A stretch of 64,000 nucleotides of DNA from Clostridium_AM sp963780135. GTDB taxonomy: Bacteria > Bacillota > Clostridia > Clostridiales > Clostridiaceae. The position numbers and the translations under genes were made by a program. This document shows, in pieces, positions 7,854 through 16,429 of this stretch (positions are counted from its first letter, which is position 1; every line of letters starts with the position of its first letter). The notes beneath the pieces are model-generated. The model saw only the letters and a list, made by a program, of their open reading frames with translations, was not told the DNA's origin and ran no database searches. The stretch lies in contig CAWAAR010000003.1 in NCBI GenBank assembly GCA_963780135.1, positions 62,001 through 126,000 of the forward strand. The letters run 5' to 3'.

Positions 7854-9188
7854 ATGGATGCACCTCTTAGAAGTATGCCTCATAATATGGAGGCAGAACA
7901 AAGTGTAATAGGTTCAATGCTTGTAGATAGAACTTCCATAGCTGAAGCTGTGGAAGTTTTACAAACTGAGGATTTTTATAAAGATGCACATAAAGTTATA
8001 TTTACTGCTATATTAGATTTAAATCAAAAAGATGTAGCTGTTGATATAATAACACTTACAGAAAATTTAAAGTCTAATGATAAATTAGATGCAGCAGGTG
8101 GAATAACTTATATAAGTGAATTGAGTGGTTCAGTAGTTTCTACAGCAAATATACAATCTTATATAAAGATAGTAAAAGATAAAGCAATATTAAGGAAACT
8201 TATTAGATCTTCTACAAAAGTAATAGAAGAAAGTTATAATAAACAAGATAATGTTTTAGGTGTTATTGATTTAGCTGAAAAACAAATATTTGATATTTCT
8301 AATAACACAAGTACTTCAGATTTTGAACCTATGAGTGCTGTTTTAGAAAGAGGTTTTATAGAAATAGAAAGGCTTTTTAATAATAAAGGGCAAACTACAG
8401 GTGTGCCTTCAGGATTTAGAGAGCTTGATGCTAAAACCTCAGGGTTTCAAAAAGGTGATATGGTACTAATTGCAGCAAGACCATCCATGGGAAAAACTAC
8501 ATTTGCTTTAAATATAGCAGAATATGCAGCTTTAAGAGAAGGCAAAAGTGTAGCGGTATTTTCCCTAGAAATGTCTAAGGAGCAGTTGGCATATAAGCTG
8601 TTATGCTCAGAAGCTCATGTAGATATGCTTAGCCTAAGAACAGGTAATCTAGAGGATAAGGATTGGGAAAACATAGCTAAGGCATCAGGACCACTTGGTG
8701 GTGCTAAAATATACATAGATGATAGTGCTGGTATATCAGTTATGGAAATGAGATCTAAGTGCAGAAGGCTTAAAATAGAGCATGGAATAGATATAATAGT
8801 AATAGACTATCTTCAGCTAATGTCAGGAAGTAAAGGATCAGAAAGTAGACAGCAGGAAGTATCTGAAATATCTAGATCTATTAAAGCATTGGCAAAGGAA
8901 ATGCAGTGTCCAGTTATTGCTCTGTCACAGTTATCACGTGCACCAGAGGCAAGAACAGATCATAGACCTATGCTCTCAGATCTTAGAGAATCTGGATCTA
9001 TAGAACAAGATGCTGACATTGTTATGTTTTTATATAGAGATGAATATTATGACAAAGAAACAGAAGAAAAAAATGTTGCGGAATGTATCATTGCAAAGCA
9101 AAGAAATGGTCCTACAGGAACAGTAAAGCTTGCTTGGCTTGGACAATTCAGTAAGTTTGGCAATCTAGATGTTATACATCAACAATAA
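7854..9188 (+). CDS. dnaB: Replicative DNA helicase DnaB
   Basis: 444 residues. The N-terminal DnaB domain (PHNMEAEQSVIGSML) is followed by the RecA-like C-terminal domain with Walker A ARPSMGKTT (near 209), Walker B IIVIDYLQLM and the motif SQLSRAPEAR. It unwinds the parental duplex as a hexameric ring at the replication fork. ATG 7854 follows AAGGAGAG; the ATGs at 7850 and 7858 are out of frame. Last gene of the run that contains gdpP and rplI. Its loader genes dnaC and dnaD are at 22-24 kb. Confidence 0.98.
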   Translation: MDAPLRSMPHNMEAEQSVIGSMLVDRTSIAEAVEVLQTEDFYKDAHKVIFTAILDLNQKDVAVDIITLTENLKSNDKLDAAGGITYISELSGSVVSTANIQSYIKIVKDKAILRKLIRSSTKVIEESYNKQDNVLGVIDLAEKQIFDISNNTSTSDFEPMSAVLERGFIEIERLFNNKGQTTGVPSGFRELDAKTSGFQKGDMVLIAARPSMGKTTFALNIAEYAALREGKSVAVFSLEMSKEQLAYKLLCSEAHVDMLSLRTGNLEDKDWENIAKASGPLGGAKIYIDDSAGISVMEMRSKCRRLKIEHGIDIIVIDYLQLMSGSKGSESRQQEVSEISRSIKALAKEMQCPVIALSQLSRAPEARTDHRPMLSDLRESGSIEQDADIVMFLYRDEYYDKETEEKNVAECIIAKQRNGPTGTVKLAWLGQFSKFGNLDVIHQQ

Positions 9189-9191
9189 AAA

Positions 9192-9223
9192 AATGAGACT
9201 AGTTTAACTAGGCTCATTTTTTT
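9192..9223 (+). terminator. Terminator after dnaB
   Basis: ATGAGACTAG pairs with CTAGGCTCAT (one mismatch), then seven Ts. Confidence 0.85.
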
Positions 9224-9279
9224 ATATAAGTAGCATGAAAATTTTTGAATCTATTACATTGAAAATTATTAGTGAATAT

Positions 9280-9720
9280 CTATTTTTCTTTGAGATTGCT
9301 TGCCTTTTTCTTTTTGGGAAGAATAACTTTCAATACACCATCTTTAAAAGAGGCATCAATAGTAGATTCTTCTACATTGTCTATATAAAAACTTCTTTTA
9401 AATTCTCCATATCTTCTTTCGCGTCTTACATAATTTTCTGAAGTATCTTCCATGGAATCTTCTCTTTTAGCTGATATAGTTAAATAATCATCCTTAACAT
9501 TAATATCTATATTTTCCTTATTAATGCCAGGTAAATCAGCTTCTAGCATATAATTATTTTCATCTTCTTTTAAGTCTACTTTAAATCCATTGCCGAAGGT
9601 AGAAATATTTGATGGATAAAACATATCATCAGAGAAGAAGTTGCTGAAGAATTTATCAAAAATATCATCACCTCTTTTACTTATAGAATTGTTTCTTTTA
9701 AAAGGAACCATATCAAACAT
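9280..9720 (-). CDS. Small heat-shock protein (Hsp20/alpha-crystallin)
   Basis: 146 residues. The central alpha-crystallin domain (about 45-135) includes ADLPGINKENIDINVKDDYL and the C-terminal DGVLKVILPKK, the conserved GVL and IxI-like features. The N-terminal arm is short and rich in Phe (FFSNFFSDDMFY). It is an ATP-independent chaperone that holds unfolding proteins. GGAGG lies just upstream of the ATG on the minus strand. No CIRCE element is visible. The gene is isolated and convergent with dnaB. Clostridial homologues are often called Hsp18. Confidence 0.93.
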   Translation of the reverse strand: MFDMVPFKRNNSISKRGDDIFDKFFSNFFSDDMFYPSNISTFGNGFKVDLKEDENNYMLEADLPGINKENIDINVKDDYLTISAKREDSMEDTSENYVRRERRYGEFKRSFYIDNVEESTIDASFKDGVLKVILPKKKKASNLKEK

Positions 9721-9781
9721 AATAAAAACCTCCTTGATTTATTAATATTTTTATTGATTTGTATCTTGTGTTTATGATTAT

Positions 9782-9810
9782 ATAATAATATAAAGGTCAA
9801 AGAAAGTCAA
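9782..9810 (-). promoter_or_regulatory. Promoter of hsp20
   Basis: On the minus strand TTGACT (9805-9810), 17 bp, TATTAT (9782-9787), about 60 nt before the ATG. A second TTGACC copy sits inside the spacer, so the -35 motif is repeated. Confidence 0.65.
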
Positions 9811-10025
9811 AGTTAGAAAAATTAGATTTTGGCTAATTTTATAAATAAATTAGCGTAATATTAATATAAATTAACATAATAAATTTTTTTAACAATAAAT
9901 AAAGGAATTTGATGAATTATGAGATAAATTAGAATAGAATTAGCTTGGTAGAAATTAAATTTTGAATTATTATAATGTTTAGATAGGGTAAGGTATATTA
10001 TAATTTAAATTAATTATGGTAATAG
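9811..10025. other. AT-rich spacer between hsp20 and tRNA-Thr promoters
   Basis: About 215 nt, very AT-rich, with several TATAAT-like words but no ORF or recognisable structured RNA. Confidence 0.4.
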
Positions 10026-10054
10026 TTGATTATATTTACAAATTGTATTAAAAT
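10026..10054 (+). promoter_or_regulatory. Promoter of tRNA-Thr
   Basis: TTGATT (10026-10031), 17 bp, TAAAAT (10049-10054), ending 25 nt before the tRNA. Confidence 0.6.
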
Positions 10055-10078
10055 TATAAGTAGATAAAAATTTAATAT

Positions 10079-10154
10079 GCTCCTATGGCTCAGTCGGTAG
10101 AGCAACTGATTCGTAACCAGTAGGTCACAGGTTCAATTCCTGTTAGGAGCACCA
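10079..10154 (+). tRNA. tRNA-Thr (anticodon CGT)
   Basis: 76 nt cloverleaf. Acceptor GCTCCTA pairs with TAGGAGC, CCA is encoded, the T-arm is ACAGG-TTCAATT-CCTGT and the anticodon loop is TTCGTAA. The last anticodon-stem pair is an A-C mismatch. Decodes ACG. Confidence 0.95.
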
Positions 10155-10155
10155 A

Positions 10156-10194
10156 AACCTCTAACTTTTAATAATATAAGTTAGGGGTTTTTTA
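10156..10194 (+). terminator. Terminator after tRNA-Thr
   Basis: AACCTCTAACTT pairs with AAGTTAGGGGTT (12 bp, one G-T), then TTTTTT. Confidence 0.9.
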
Positions 10195-10434
10195 TATTTA
10201 ATGTAATGTATAAGTTTTCTTAACATAAAATGAAATATGGATTGTGTATAAATTTCAAAAATACATAATGTAATTGTATTTATAGTCTTAAAATGTTAAG
10301 TAAGAATTTAAAATAAGACCAGCTAGTAATAGTCAATAAAAATTTATAAAAAATTTTATGAGCAAAAAATTGCATCACAAAAAATCCATCGTAAAACACG
10401 AACGATGGAAAATTAATCCACTAGTTTTAAGCCG

Positions 10435-11730
10435 CTAGGCTGCTGATTTAGATTGATTTTCAAGATACATTTTAACGTGTATTTTAGGATCACGTAGTTC
10501 AAATTCTTTTTGGTTTTTTAGAACTGAGAAAATGTAGTTAATAAGCTTATGCATTATTGCTACTAAACCAACTTTTTTGCTTTTACCTTTTAGATTTTCT
10601 TTATAATAATTAAGCAAAATTTTATTAAGGGGTTCGCCGTTTCTATTGGTTCTTACTGATGCCAATGCGACAGCATATAGGGCTCGTCGCCCAATTCTGG
10701 TACCACGTTTAGACATAGTGTTTTTATCGCTATTAAATTTACCAGATTGGCTTACCGAAGGATCTATACCAAAGAATGCGACTAAATGCTTAGGCTTTAA
10801 AAAACCATTAATATTGCCTATTTCACTCATAATTGTAATAGCAGTGAATTTACCAACTCCAGGTATTGAATAAATCAGCATTATATTTTTCTTAAATTGA
10901 GTAGGAATTTTATCGCTCTCTAATAATGAATAAATTTCAGTTAATAAACTATCAATTTGCTTTTCAAAAGCTTCAATAACAGTGATTGTATTTGTAAGCT
11001 TTATGAAAAGACTAGGTGAGCTTATTCCTATATAGAGGGCTTCGTCAGCAGCATCAATTAGTTTTTTATAAATTTTCTCACTATGAGCTAATCCTTTTCT
11101 TGATTTGTTAGATATAAGTTCAATAACTTTGTCTTTATCGGCATTTAACATAGCTTCAGGGCTTGAAAATTTTTTTAAAATAGCTATTGATGTTTTGCAA
11201 GTAATGTTTGAAAAAACAGAGTTATAAATAGGAAAAATAACTCTTAAGTCAGTAGAAAGCTTTTTCTTATAAAGAGACTTACTATCAGTTAATTTATAGT
11301 AATCTCTACAAAGTGATTTTAAGGTATAAATTTCAACGTCAAAGTTAGAAGAACACTTAACGTTTTGAAATTTACCTATTGTAGCAATGGTTAATGCATC
11401 TTTTTTATCATTTTTCACTTTTCTTATGTCACCATTCTTGTTACAATTAGTAATGAGTGGATTTAAGATAAATGTCTCAAATTTATCACAAAGAAAGTGG
11501 AAAAGAGTAAGATGATACACACCAGTAGATTCCATGAAAATTGCCGTTTTCATGTCAAACTCTTCTTCTGCTTTTTTTATTTGATCTACTAGGTAATCAA
11601 AACCATTTCTATTATGCATAATCTTAAAAGGCTTTCTATAAACATCACCGGTAGGTGCTAACATAGCAACTACTGAGAAGTCTGCTGATACATCAATTCC
11701 AACTGTTGGTCTAAAATAATATTTGCTCAT
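10435..11730 (-). CDS. IS110-family transposase (DEDD recombinase)
   Basis: 431 residues. The N-terminal RuvC-like DEDD domain shows TVGIDVSADFS (first Asp), FMESTGVYH (Glu) and VRKVKNDKKDALTIA-type Asp residues (here KNDKKDALTI). The C-terminal Tnp20 domain shows SIPGVGKFTAITIMSEIG, LVAFFGIDPSVSQSGKF and MSKRGTRIGRRAL, which includes the serine proposed to be catalytic in IS110 recombinases. It appears intact and full length. Such enzymes excise the element as a circle and insert it under guidance of a bridge RNA. SD AAAGGAGAT lies before the ATG. Confidence 0.93.
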   Translation of the reverse strand: MSKYYFRPTVGIDVSADFSVVAMLAPTGDVYRKPFKIMHNRNGFDYLVDQIKKAEEEFDMKTAIFMESTGVYHLTLFHFLCDKFETFILNPLITNCNKNGDIRKVKNDKKDALTIATIGKFQNVKCSSNFDVEIYTLKSLCRDYYKLTDSKSLYKKKLSTDLRVIFPIYNSVFSNITCKTSIAILKKFSSPEAMLNADKDKVIELISNKSRKGLAHSEKIYKKLIDAADEALYIGISSPSLFIKLTNTITVIEAFEKQIDSLLTEIYSLLESDKIPTQFKKNIMLIYSIPGVGKFTAITIMSEIGNINGFLKPKHLVAFFGIDPSVSQSGKFNSDKNTMSKRGTRIGRRALYAVALASVRTNRNGEPLNKILLNYYKENLKGKSKKVGLVAIMHKLINYIFSVLKNQKEFELRDPKIHVKMYLENQSKSAA

Positions 11731-11739
11731 AATAAATAT

Positions 11740-11948
11740 CTCCTTTGCTATTGAGATAGAATAGATATTCCATTTCTATCAGTAATTCTATAACCTTGTT
11801 TGTGACACAGGTAATTCCATTCTAAGGTGGAAACCTAACCAGCTAAACATAGAACTCTCACTGATGGAATGATACGCTAATTCACGGGTATAAATGACTC
11901 GATAGAGTCACTCCCAGGAGGAAAACATCTATCTTCTATTCAGGAGAT
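11740..11948 (-). ncRNA. Candidate bridge RNA of IS110 copy 1
   Basis: Non-coding region upstream of the transposase, conserved with copy 2 in blocks separated by variable hairpin loops. Reading the minus strand, a target loop contains TTTTCCTCCT (complement of 11916-11925), a GGG...CCC closed hairpin with TGACTC/GAGTCA, then GAATTAG (complement of 11877-11883). A donor loop contains TAGCTGGT (complement of 11838-11845) and later ACAAG (complement of 11796-11800). TAGCTGGT is identical to the element's right end, and ACAAG is complementary to its left end CTTGT. This matches bridge-RNA logic. Exact RNA ends are not determined. Confidence 0.7.
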
Positions 11949-12138
11949 ATTATACAACAATATTTACTAATTAGGTTCCCAATTTAGGAATAATAGAAAA
12001 CTAATTGGATAAGAATAACACACCCTAACGGGTTAGACATGAAGTTAACAATATAAAAAAATTGAGTTGTAATGTTCGCTAGAAGTTAAGATAGTTTTCT
12101 ATTGAATGTTATAACCACATTATACAAGGAGGAATTTA

Positions 12139-13875
12139 ATGCAAAAGGAATTTTCTTTAAGCAATGGAAAAGCTATGATTAATTTTACAGCAAAGTATTG
12201 TAATACTGCAGAGAATTTATTAGGGAGTAAGGGTTTTAAAATTGTTTTAGAAGCTTATATATCTAAGATAAAAAGTAAGGAAAGCAATATATATAAGTAT
12301 ATTGAAAATAGCATCAATTGTGTTAACAAGAAAGAAATACTAGAAGATATTATAAATTTGTTGAAATTGCTTATGATTTTAAAAGTTGAAGAGATAAGAA
12401 GGTTTAATGAGAGGTACAATAAATTTTTAGAAGATAAAGATAAACTTATATCATTTATAGAAGGATTGTATGGATTTTGGAGAAAAATGGAAAGGTATAC
12501 TATAGTTCAAAATAATAAAATAGGTGAAGGTCTTCAAAATGTAAGCTTTATTGATGCAAATAATGATTTTTCAAAGCTTATTTTAAATACTTATAGGAAA
12601 ATAGAAGAAAACGTTATAGGAGAAAAACCAAAGGTGTATAGGCAGCTTCCAGCAGGTGGGAATGCTGGGCTCATTTTAAATGATATAAAATGGACATATC
12701 CTGAGGGATATGAATGTTTGAATAAAGTGCCATTTATAGAATCAATATTGCTTGATCCCCCTTTTATAATATATCCTAAAAAGAATAAAAGGGATGGAAT
12801 GTTTACAGAATGTTATGAGAATCCTCTAATTAAATGCTCTATAAATATAGATCATTGGTTTTGTTACCCTGCCAAGGTAGGAGATTTATTAGCATATATA
12901 TATTTTCACAGAGATTTTATGGCTCATGGAGTAACGCTTTGTAATCTTTTTGAACTAGCTAAGGAGAAAGAATATAGGGAGAAAAAGCCTGACATAGTAT
13001 ATGTATTTGGAGGCAGAGATGAAAATCAGAATATAGAAACTGTGTTTTATGATGATAAGGAAAATGATATAATGCTTGGATATGTAAACTACAATCAAAG
13101 TATAGATTATTTTGGATATATGAAAAAAATGACATTGACCCTTCATAATCTTATAATGATAAAAAGAGGTTATCTACCTATACATGGTGCAATGGTTAAT
13201 ATAATAACTAAAAATAATAAAACAGCCAATGTTATTATAATGGGAGATAGTGGTGCAGGAAAATCAGAAAGTTTAGAAGCTTTTAGAGAACTAAGTAATG
13301 ATTATATAAGTGATATGACCATAATTTTTGACGATATGGGTGTTATAAAGTTAAATGGTGATAGTAAGCCTTTAGGATATGGTACTGAAATAGGAGCATT
13401 TGTAAGGTTGGATGATTTAGACACGGGATATGCGTTTAAGCAAATTGACAGAAGTATATTTATGAATCCAGATAAAACAAATGCAAGGCTTGTCATTCCT
13501 GTGGCTAGCTATAAAGAAATTACAAAAGGATATCCTATAGATCTATTTTTTTATGCTAATAATTACGAAGAAGGAGAAGAGTTAGAATTTTTTACTGATA
13601 AAGATACAGCAATTGGTGTATTTAGGGAAGGAGCAAGAATGGCTAAAGGGACTACCACAGAAAGTGGACTTGTAAAAACTTATTTTGCAAATCCCTTTGG
13701 ACCAGCACAAAAGATAGAAGATACGGATAAACTAATTTATAAGTATTTCAATAAATTTTTTGAAACAGGAGTAAGAGTTGGTAAGCTCAGAACATGTTTA
13801 GGCATAAAGGGAATGGAAAGACAAGGTCCAAAGGAAGCTGCCATTAAGTTGCTAGAACAGATTAGAAACTTATAA
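12139..13875 (+). CDS. PEPCK/HPr-kinase-like P-loop protein
   Basis: 578 residues. The N-terminal 180 residues are helical with no recognised domain. The C-terminal part resembles clostridial proteins annotated as phosphoenolpyruvate carboxykinase: P-loop GDSGAGKSES near 368, an acidic metal site IIFDDMG near 396, and RLVIPVASYKEI. The P-loop resembles that of HPr kinase as much as the GxSGTGKT of classical ATP-PEPCK, so the reaction is uncertain. ATG 12139 follows AAGGAGGAAT. The IS110 element ends inside this SD's left edge, so the native promoter must have been displaced. Confidence 0.6.
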   Translation: MQKEFSLSNGKAMINFTAKYCNTAENLLGSKGFKIVLEAYISKIKSKESNIYKYIENSINCVNKKEILEDIINLLKLLMILKVEEIRRFNERYNKFLEDKDKLISFIEGLYGFWRKMERYTIVQNNKIGEGLQNVSFIDANNDFSKLILNTYRKIEENVIGEKPKVYRQLPAGGNAGLILNDIKWTYPEGYECLNKVPFIESILLDPPFIIYPKKNKRDGMFTECYENPLIKCSINIDHWFCYPAKVGDLLAYIYFHRDFMAHGVTLCNLFELAKEKEYREKKPDIVYVFGGRDENQNIETVFYDDKENDIMLGYVNYNQSIDYFGYMKKMTLTLHNLIMIKRGYLPIHGAMVNIITKNNKTANVIIMGDSGAGKSESLEAFRELSNDYISDMTIIFDDMGVIKLNGDSKPLGYGTEIGAFVRLDDLDTGYAFKQIDRSIFMNPDKTNARLVIPVASYKEITKGYPIDLFFYANNYEEGEELEFFTDKDTAIGVFREGARMAKGTTTESGLVKTYFANPFGPAQKIEDTDKLIYKYFNKFFETGVRVGKLRTCLGIKGMERQGPKEAAIKLLEQIRNL

Positions 13876-13896
13876 AGAAAAAATAAGCTATATAAG

Positions 13897-13937
13897 AATT
13901 CAACACATGAATATAAGAAAATGTGTTGAATTTTTTT
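13897..13937 (+). terminator. Terminator after the PEPCK-like gene
   Basis: AATTCAACACAT pairs perfectly with ATGTGTTGAATT (12 bp), then TTTTT. Confidence 0.9.
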
Positions 13938-14180
13938 CCCACTGTATTATAATTAAAAACAATAGGCTTAATAATTTATCAGTTCAAAAAATAAATTAAC
14001 AATGTGAAAATTAAACATTTTTAATTTGTTATCATTTATACATTCTACGTTTCAAGACTTAATTTCAAACTATATTTTGAATTAATATTATAGTGTAAAG
14101 TTATATAGGCGAATGTTTGAAAATTAAACAAAGTATTTTATATAAATTATGTTTAAAGACAGTTTTAGGAGGTATTTAAA

Positions 14181-15824
14181 TTGTTAAATGGACCAAAAAA
14201 AGATGAGGAAATAGTTTTGGATTCAAAAACAAATTATAATTTTAGCAGAAATACATACAAGAATTTATATGAAAATCTGCCATGTGCTGTAATATTATTA
14301 GATGCAAATGATAAAATTCTTGAAATAAACAATAAAGCGTTGAATATGTTTTCTTGTTTAAATTTAGAATATTATTTACAAAGAATAATGATTCAAATTA
14401 ACAAAAAATCAGGAAAAATTGATGAGAATAATGAAGAAAAAAAATGTGAGTATGAAATAGTAACAGAAGAATATAGTAAATATCTAGAAGTTACTGTTAG
14501 CTATATGTCAAATGATGAAATTGCAAAAAAAATTATGGTTATACAAGACATTACATCCTATAAATTAAGTGAAAAGATATTAAAAGAAGAAAAGGAAAAC
14601 ATAAAAAATAAAAGCATAACTCAAGGAACGTTTTTAGCAAATGTAAGTCATGAAATAAGAACTTCAATTAATGGAATAATAGGCATGACTGATTTAACCA
14701 TAATGACATATCTAACTTTAGAACAGAAAGAAAATTTAAATTTGGTAAAGTCTAGTGCTTTAAAATTGCTTGCCTTAGTAAATAGCATATTAGATTTTTC
14801 TAAGATAAATTTAGGAAAAATGAAAGTTGAAAATGTAGAATTTAATTTTAAGGATTTATGCAATGAAATTGTAAGATTAAATACTATAAAGGCTTTAGAA
14901 AATAAATTGGAGTTTAAAGCTAAATTAGATGATGGAATTCCAGAAATATTAATAGGAGATCCTATAAAATTAAAACAAATATTAGATAATCTCATAGATA
15001 ATGCTATAAAATTTACAAAGTATGGTACTGTATCGCTTATAATTGAAAAAGGAAATACTGTAGATAAAAAGATGAATCTTAAGTTTTATGTAAAAGATAC
15101 AGGGGTAGGTATAGATAGAAAAGATATTTGCAAATTGTTTACGAATTTTAGTCAAATAGACAATAAGAATTATACTAAAAATAATACAGGTACAGGATTA
15201 GGGCTTTGTATATGTAAGGGACTTGTAGAATTAATGGGTGGAAAAATAGAGGTAAAAAGTAGAAAAGATGTTGGAACATTATTTTCTTTTAATTCACCTT
15301 TTCAAAAAGGTGGAAAATGCTCAGTTGTAAGTATAAATGATACAAAAGACAAAGCCTTAGTTAATAAAAAAATAAATAAAAAGTTAAACATTTTAATTGT
15401 AGAAGATGATAGAGCGAGTCAGATGGTAATGTGTAATTTATTTAAAAAGCATGGTCATATATGTGAGGTTGCAAACAATGGACAAGAAGCCTTAAAGCTT
15501 TTAGAAAACAAACAGTATGATTTAATTCTTATGGATATACAGATGCCTATAATGGATGGAGTTGAAGCTACAAAGCTTATAAGAAAATCAGAAGAAAATA
15601 ATAATAAACATGTACCAATTGTAGCACTTACAGCGTATGCACTAAAAGGCGATAAAGAAAATTTTTTAGGACTTGGTATGGATGAATATATATCAAAACC
15701 ATTCGATATAGAACAATTGTTAGAAACTGTAAATAAAATAGTTAAAGAAGACGAAAGTAGTTCAATTATTGTAAGTAAGAAAAATAATATAGATGGAGAA
15801 GCAATGTTTTTATATCTTTTATAA
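14181..15824 (+). CDS. Hybrid sensor histidine kinase with C-terminal receiver
   Basis: 547 residues, with no membrane segment or signal, so probably cytoplasmic. PAS-like domain near 25-130 (LPCAVILLDANDKILEIN), HisKA with phospho-His in NVSHEIRTSINGIIG (near 156), and HATPase_c with N-box DNLIDNAIKFT, DTGVGID and GTGLGLCICKG. The receiver (about 405-525) has IVEDD and the phospho-Asp in LMDIQMPIMDG near 452, and a C-terminal KPFD. No Hpt domain and no partner regulator lie nearby, so the phosphorelay target is unknown. The TTG start is supported by AGGAGG upstream. It stands alone after a 305-nt spacer. Confidence 0.9.
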   Translation: MLNGPKKDEEIVLDSKTNYNFSRNTYKNLYENLPCAVILLDANDKILEINNKALNMFSCLNLEYYLQRIMIQINKKSGKIDENNEEKKCEYEIVTEEYSKYLEVTVSYMSNDEIAKKIMVIQDITSYKLSEKILKEEKENIKNKSITQGTFLANVSHEIRTSINGIIGMTDLTIMTYLTLEQKENLNLVKSSALKLLALVNSILDFSKINLGKMKVENVEFNFKDLCNEIVRLNTIKALENKLEFKAKLDDGIPEILIGDPIKLKQILDNLIDNAIKFTKYGTVSLIIEKGNTVDKKMNLKFYVKDTGVGIDRKDICKLFTNFSQIDNKNYTKNNTGTGLGLCICKGLVELMGGKIEVKSRKDVGTLFSFNSPFQKGGKCSVVSINDTKDKALVNKKINKKLNILIVEDDRASQMVMCNLFKKHGHICEVANNGQEALKLLENKQYDLILMDIQMPIMDGVEATKLIRKSEENNNKHVPIVALTAYALKGDKENFLGLGMDEYISKPFDIEQLLETVNKIVKEDESSSIIVSKKNNIDGEAMFLYLL

Positions 15825-15906
15825 TAAAAAATCTTTACAAAGTGTTTAATTTTTATTTATGTTAGCATAATACAATAATAATATAATTAAAAATGAGGTG
15901 TTTTTT

Positions 15907-16116
15907 ATGACTGGAATTATTGATAGATTTGAAGGGGAATTTGCAGTGGTAGAACTAGAAGATATGAAAATGGTAAATATAGAAAAAGATAAAATACCAC
16001 AAGAAGCCCAAGAAGGATATGTAATAAATATAGAAAATTCAATAACTATAGACTATATTGAAACAGAGAAAAGAAGAAACAAAATAGAAGAATTAACAAA
16101 AGATTTATGGAAATAA
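15907..16116 (+). CDS. DUF3006 family small protein
   Basis: 69 residues starting MTGIIDRFEGEFAVVELEDM, the standard opening of DUF3006 proteins, which are predicted small beta-barrels of unknown role in Firmicutes. ATG 15907 follows AATGAGGTG; an earlier in-frame ATG at 15898 lies inside that SD and is rejected. The C-terminal part is helical (EKRRNKIEELTKDLWK). It has its own terminator. Confidence 0.75.
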   Translation: MTGIIDRFEGEFAVVELEDMKMVNIEKDKIPQEAQEGYVINIENSITIDYIETEKRRNKIEELTKDLWK

Positions 16117-16117
16117 T

Positions 16118-16156
16118 AAACTAGAAGAAATTAAATTTTCTTCTAGTTTTAATTTT
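16118..16156 (+). terminator. Terminator after DUF3006
   Basis: AAACTAGAAGAAA pairs with TTTCTTCTAGTTT (13 bp), then AATTTTTT. Confidence 0.9.
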
Positions 16157-16211
16157 TTATAATAAATTAAATATATTTTGAGAGAATATAAAGTGTAAAT
16201 TTTAAGCTAGG

Positions 16212-16253
16212 AAAACGAATTTTATTGTAATTTTAGATTAAAATATTCGTATT
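16212..16253. promoter_or_regulatory. Candidate PurR operator (paired PurBoxes) of purA
   Basis: AAAACGAATTTT (16212-16223) and, inverted, AATATTCGTATT (16242-16253) flank an 18-nt spacer just upstream of the purA -35. The Bacillus-type PurBox is AWWWCGAACWWT, found as inverted pairs spaced about 16-17 nt. The match is imperfect, but orientation and location fit. Confidence 0.45.
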
Positions 16254-16258
16254 TATTA

Positions 16259-16287
16259 TTGACTGAAACTTATACTTTTGATACCAT
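16259..16287 (+). promoter_or_regulatory. Promoter of purA
   Basis: TTGACT (16259-16264), 17 bp, TACCAT (16282-16287) with an extended-10 TG at 16279. Leaves a 135-nt 5' UTR. Confidence 0.5.
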
Positions 16288-16429
16288 AAGATAGTAGGAT
16301 AAGCCTTAGAAAAAATTATAATCTTATTTTTAATTGTTATAAATACATTTATATAGTACAAGTAAGTATTCGTGGTAGTTAGTTATAGGATAAATAAAGT
16401 TTAGCTTAATTAAAGAGGAGGAAACTTTT

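Larger units (their letters stand above)
10315..12125 (-). mobile_element. IS110-family element, copy 1 (about 1.81 kb)
   Basis: The transposase lies on the minus strand. The right end is at 10315, where AAGACCAGCTAGTA is shared with copy 2 (46054-46067). The left end meets AAGGAGG at 12126, where homology with copy 2 also ends. About 395 nt of non-coding DNA precedes the transposase and about 120 nt follows it, the long-left-end layout of IS110 proper. There are no terminal inverted repeats and no clear target duplication, as usual for IS110. Copies 1 and 2 have clearly diverged, with transposases roughly two-thirds identical by eye. It sits directly upstream of the SD of the gene at 12139, pointing away from it. 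Confidence 0.85.

Noticed and set aside
9780..9813. CIRCE element before hsp20
   Set aside because: The repeated GTCAAAG words are direct, not inverted, and do not match TTAGCACTC-N9-GAGTGCTAA.
10315..12125. Recent duplication linking the two IS110 copies
   Set aside because: Transposases differ at roughly a third of positions and the non-coding ends differ in loops, so they are not recent copies of one another.
12090..12130. Outward promoter in the IS110 left end driving the PEPCK-like gene
   Set aside because: TTATAC is present, but no -35 at 16-18 bp is convincing, and copy 2 does not keep one.
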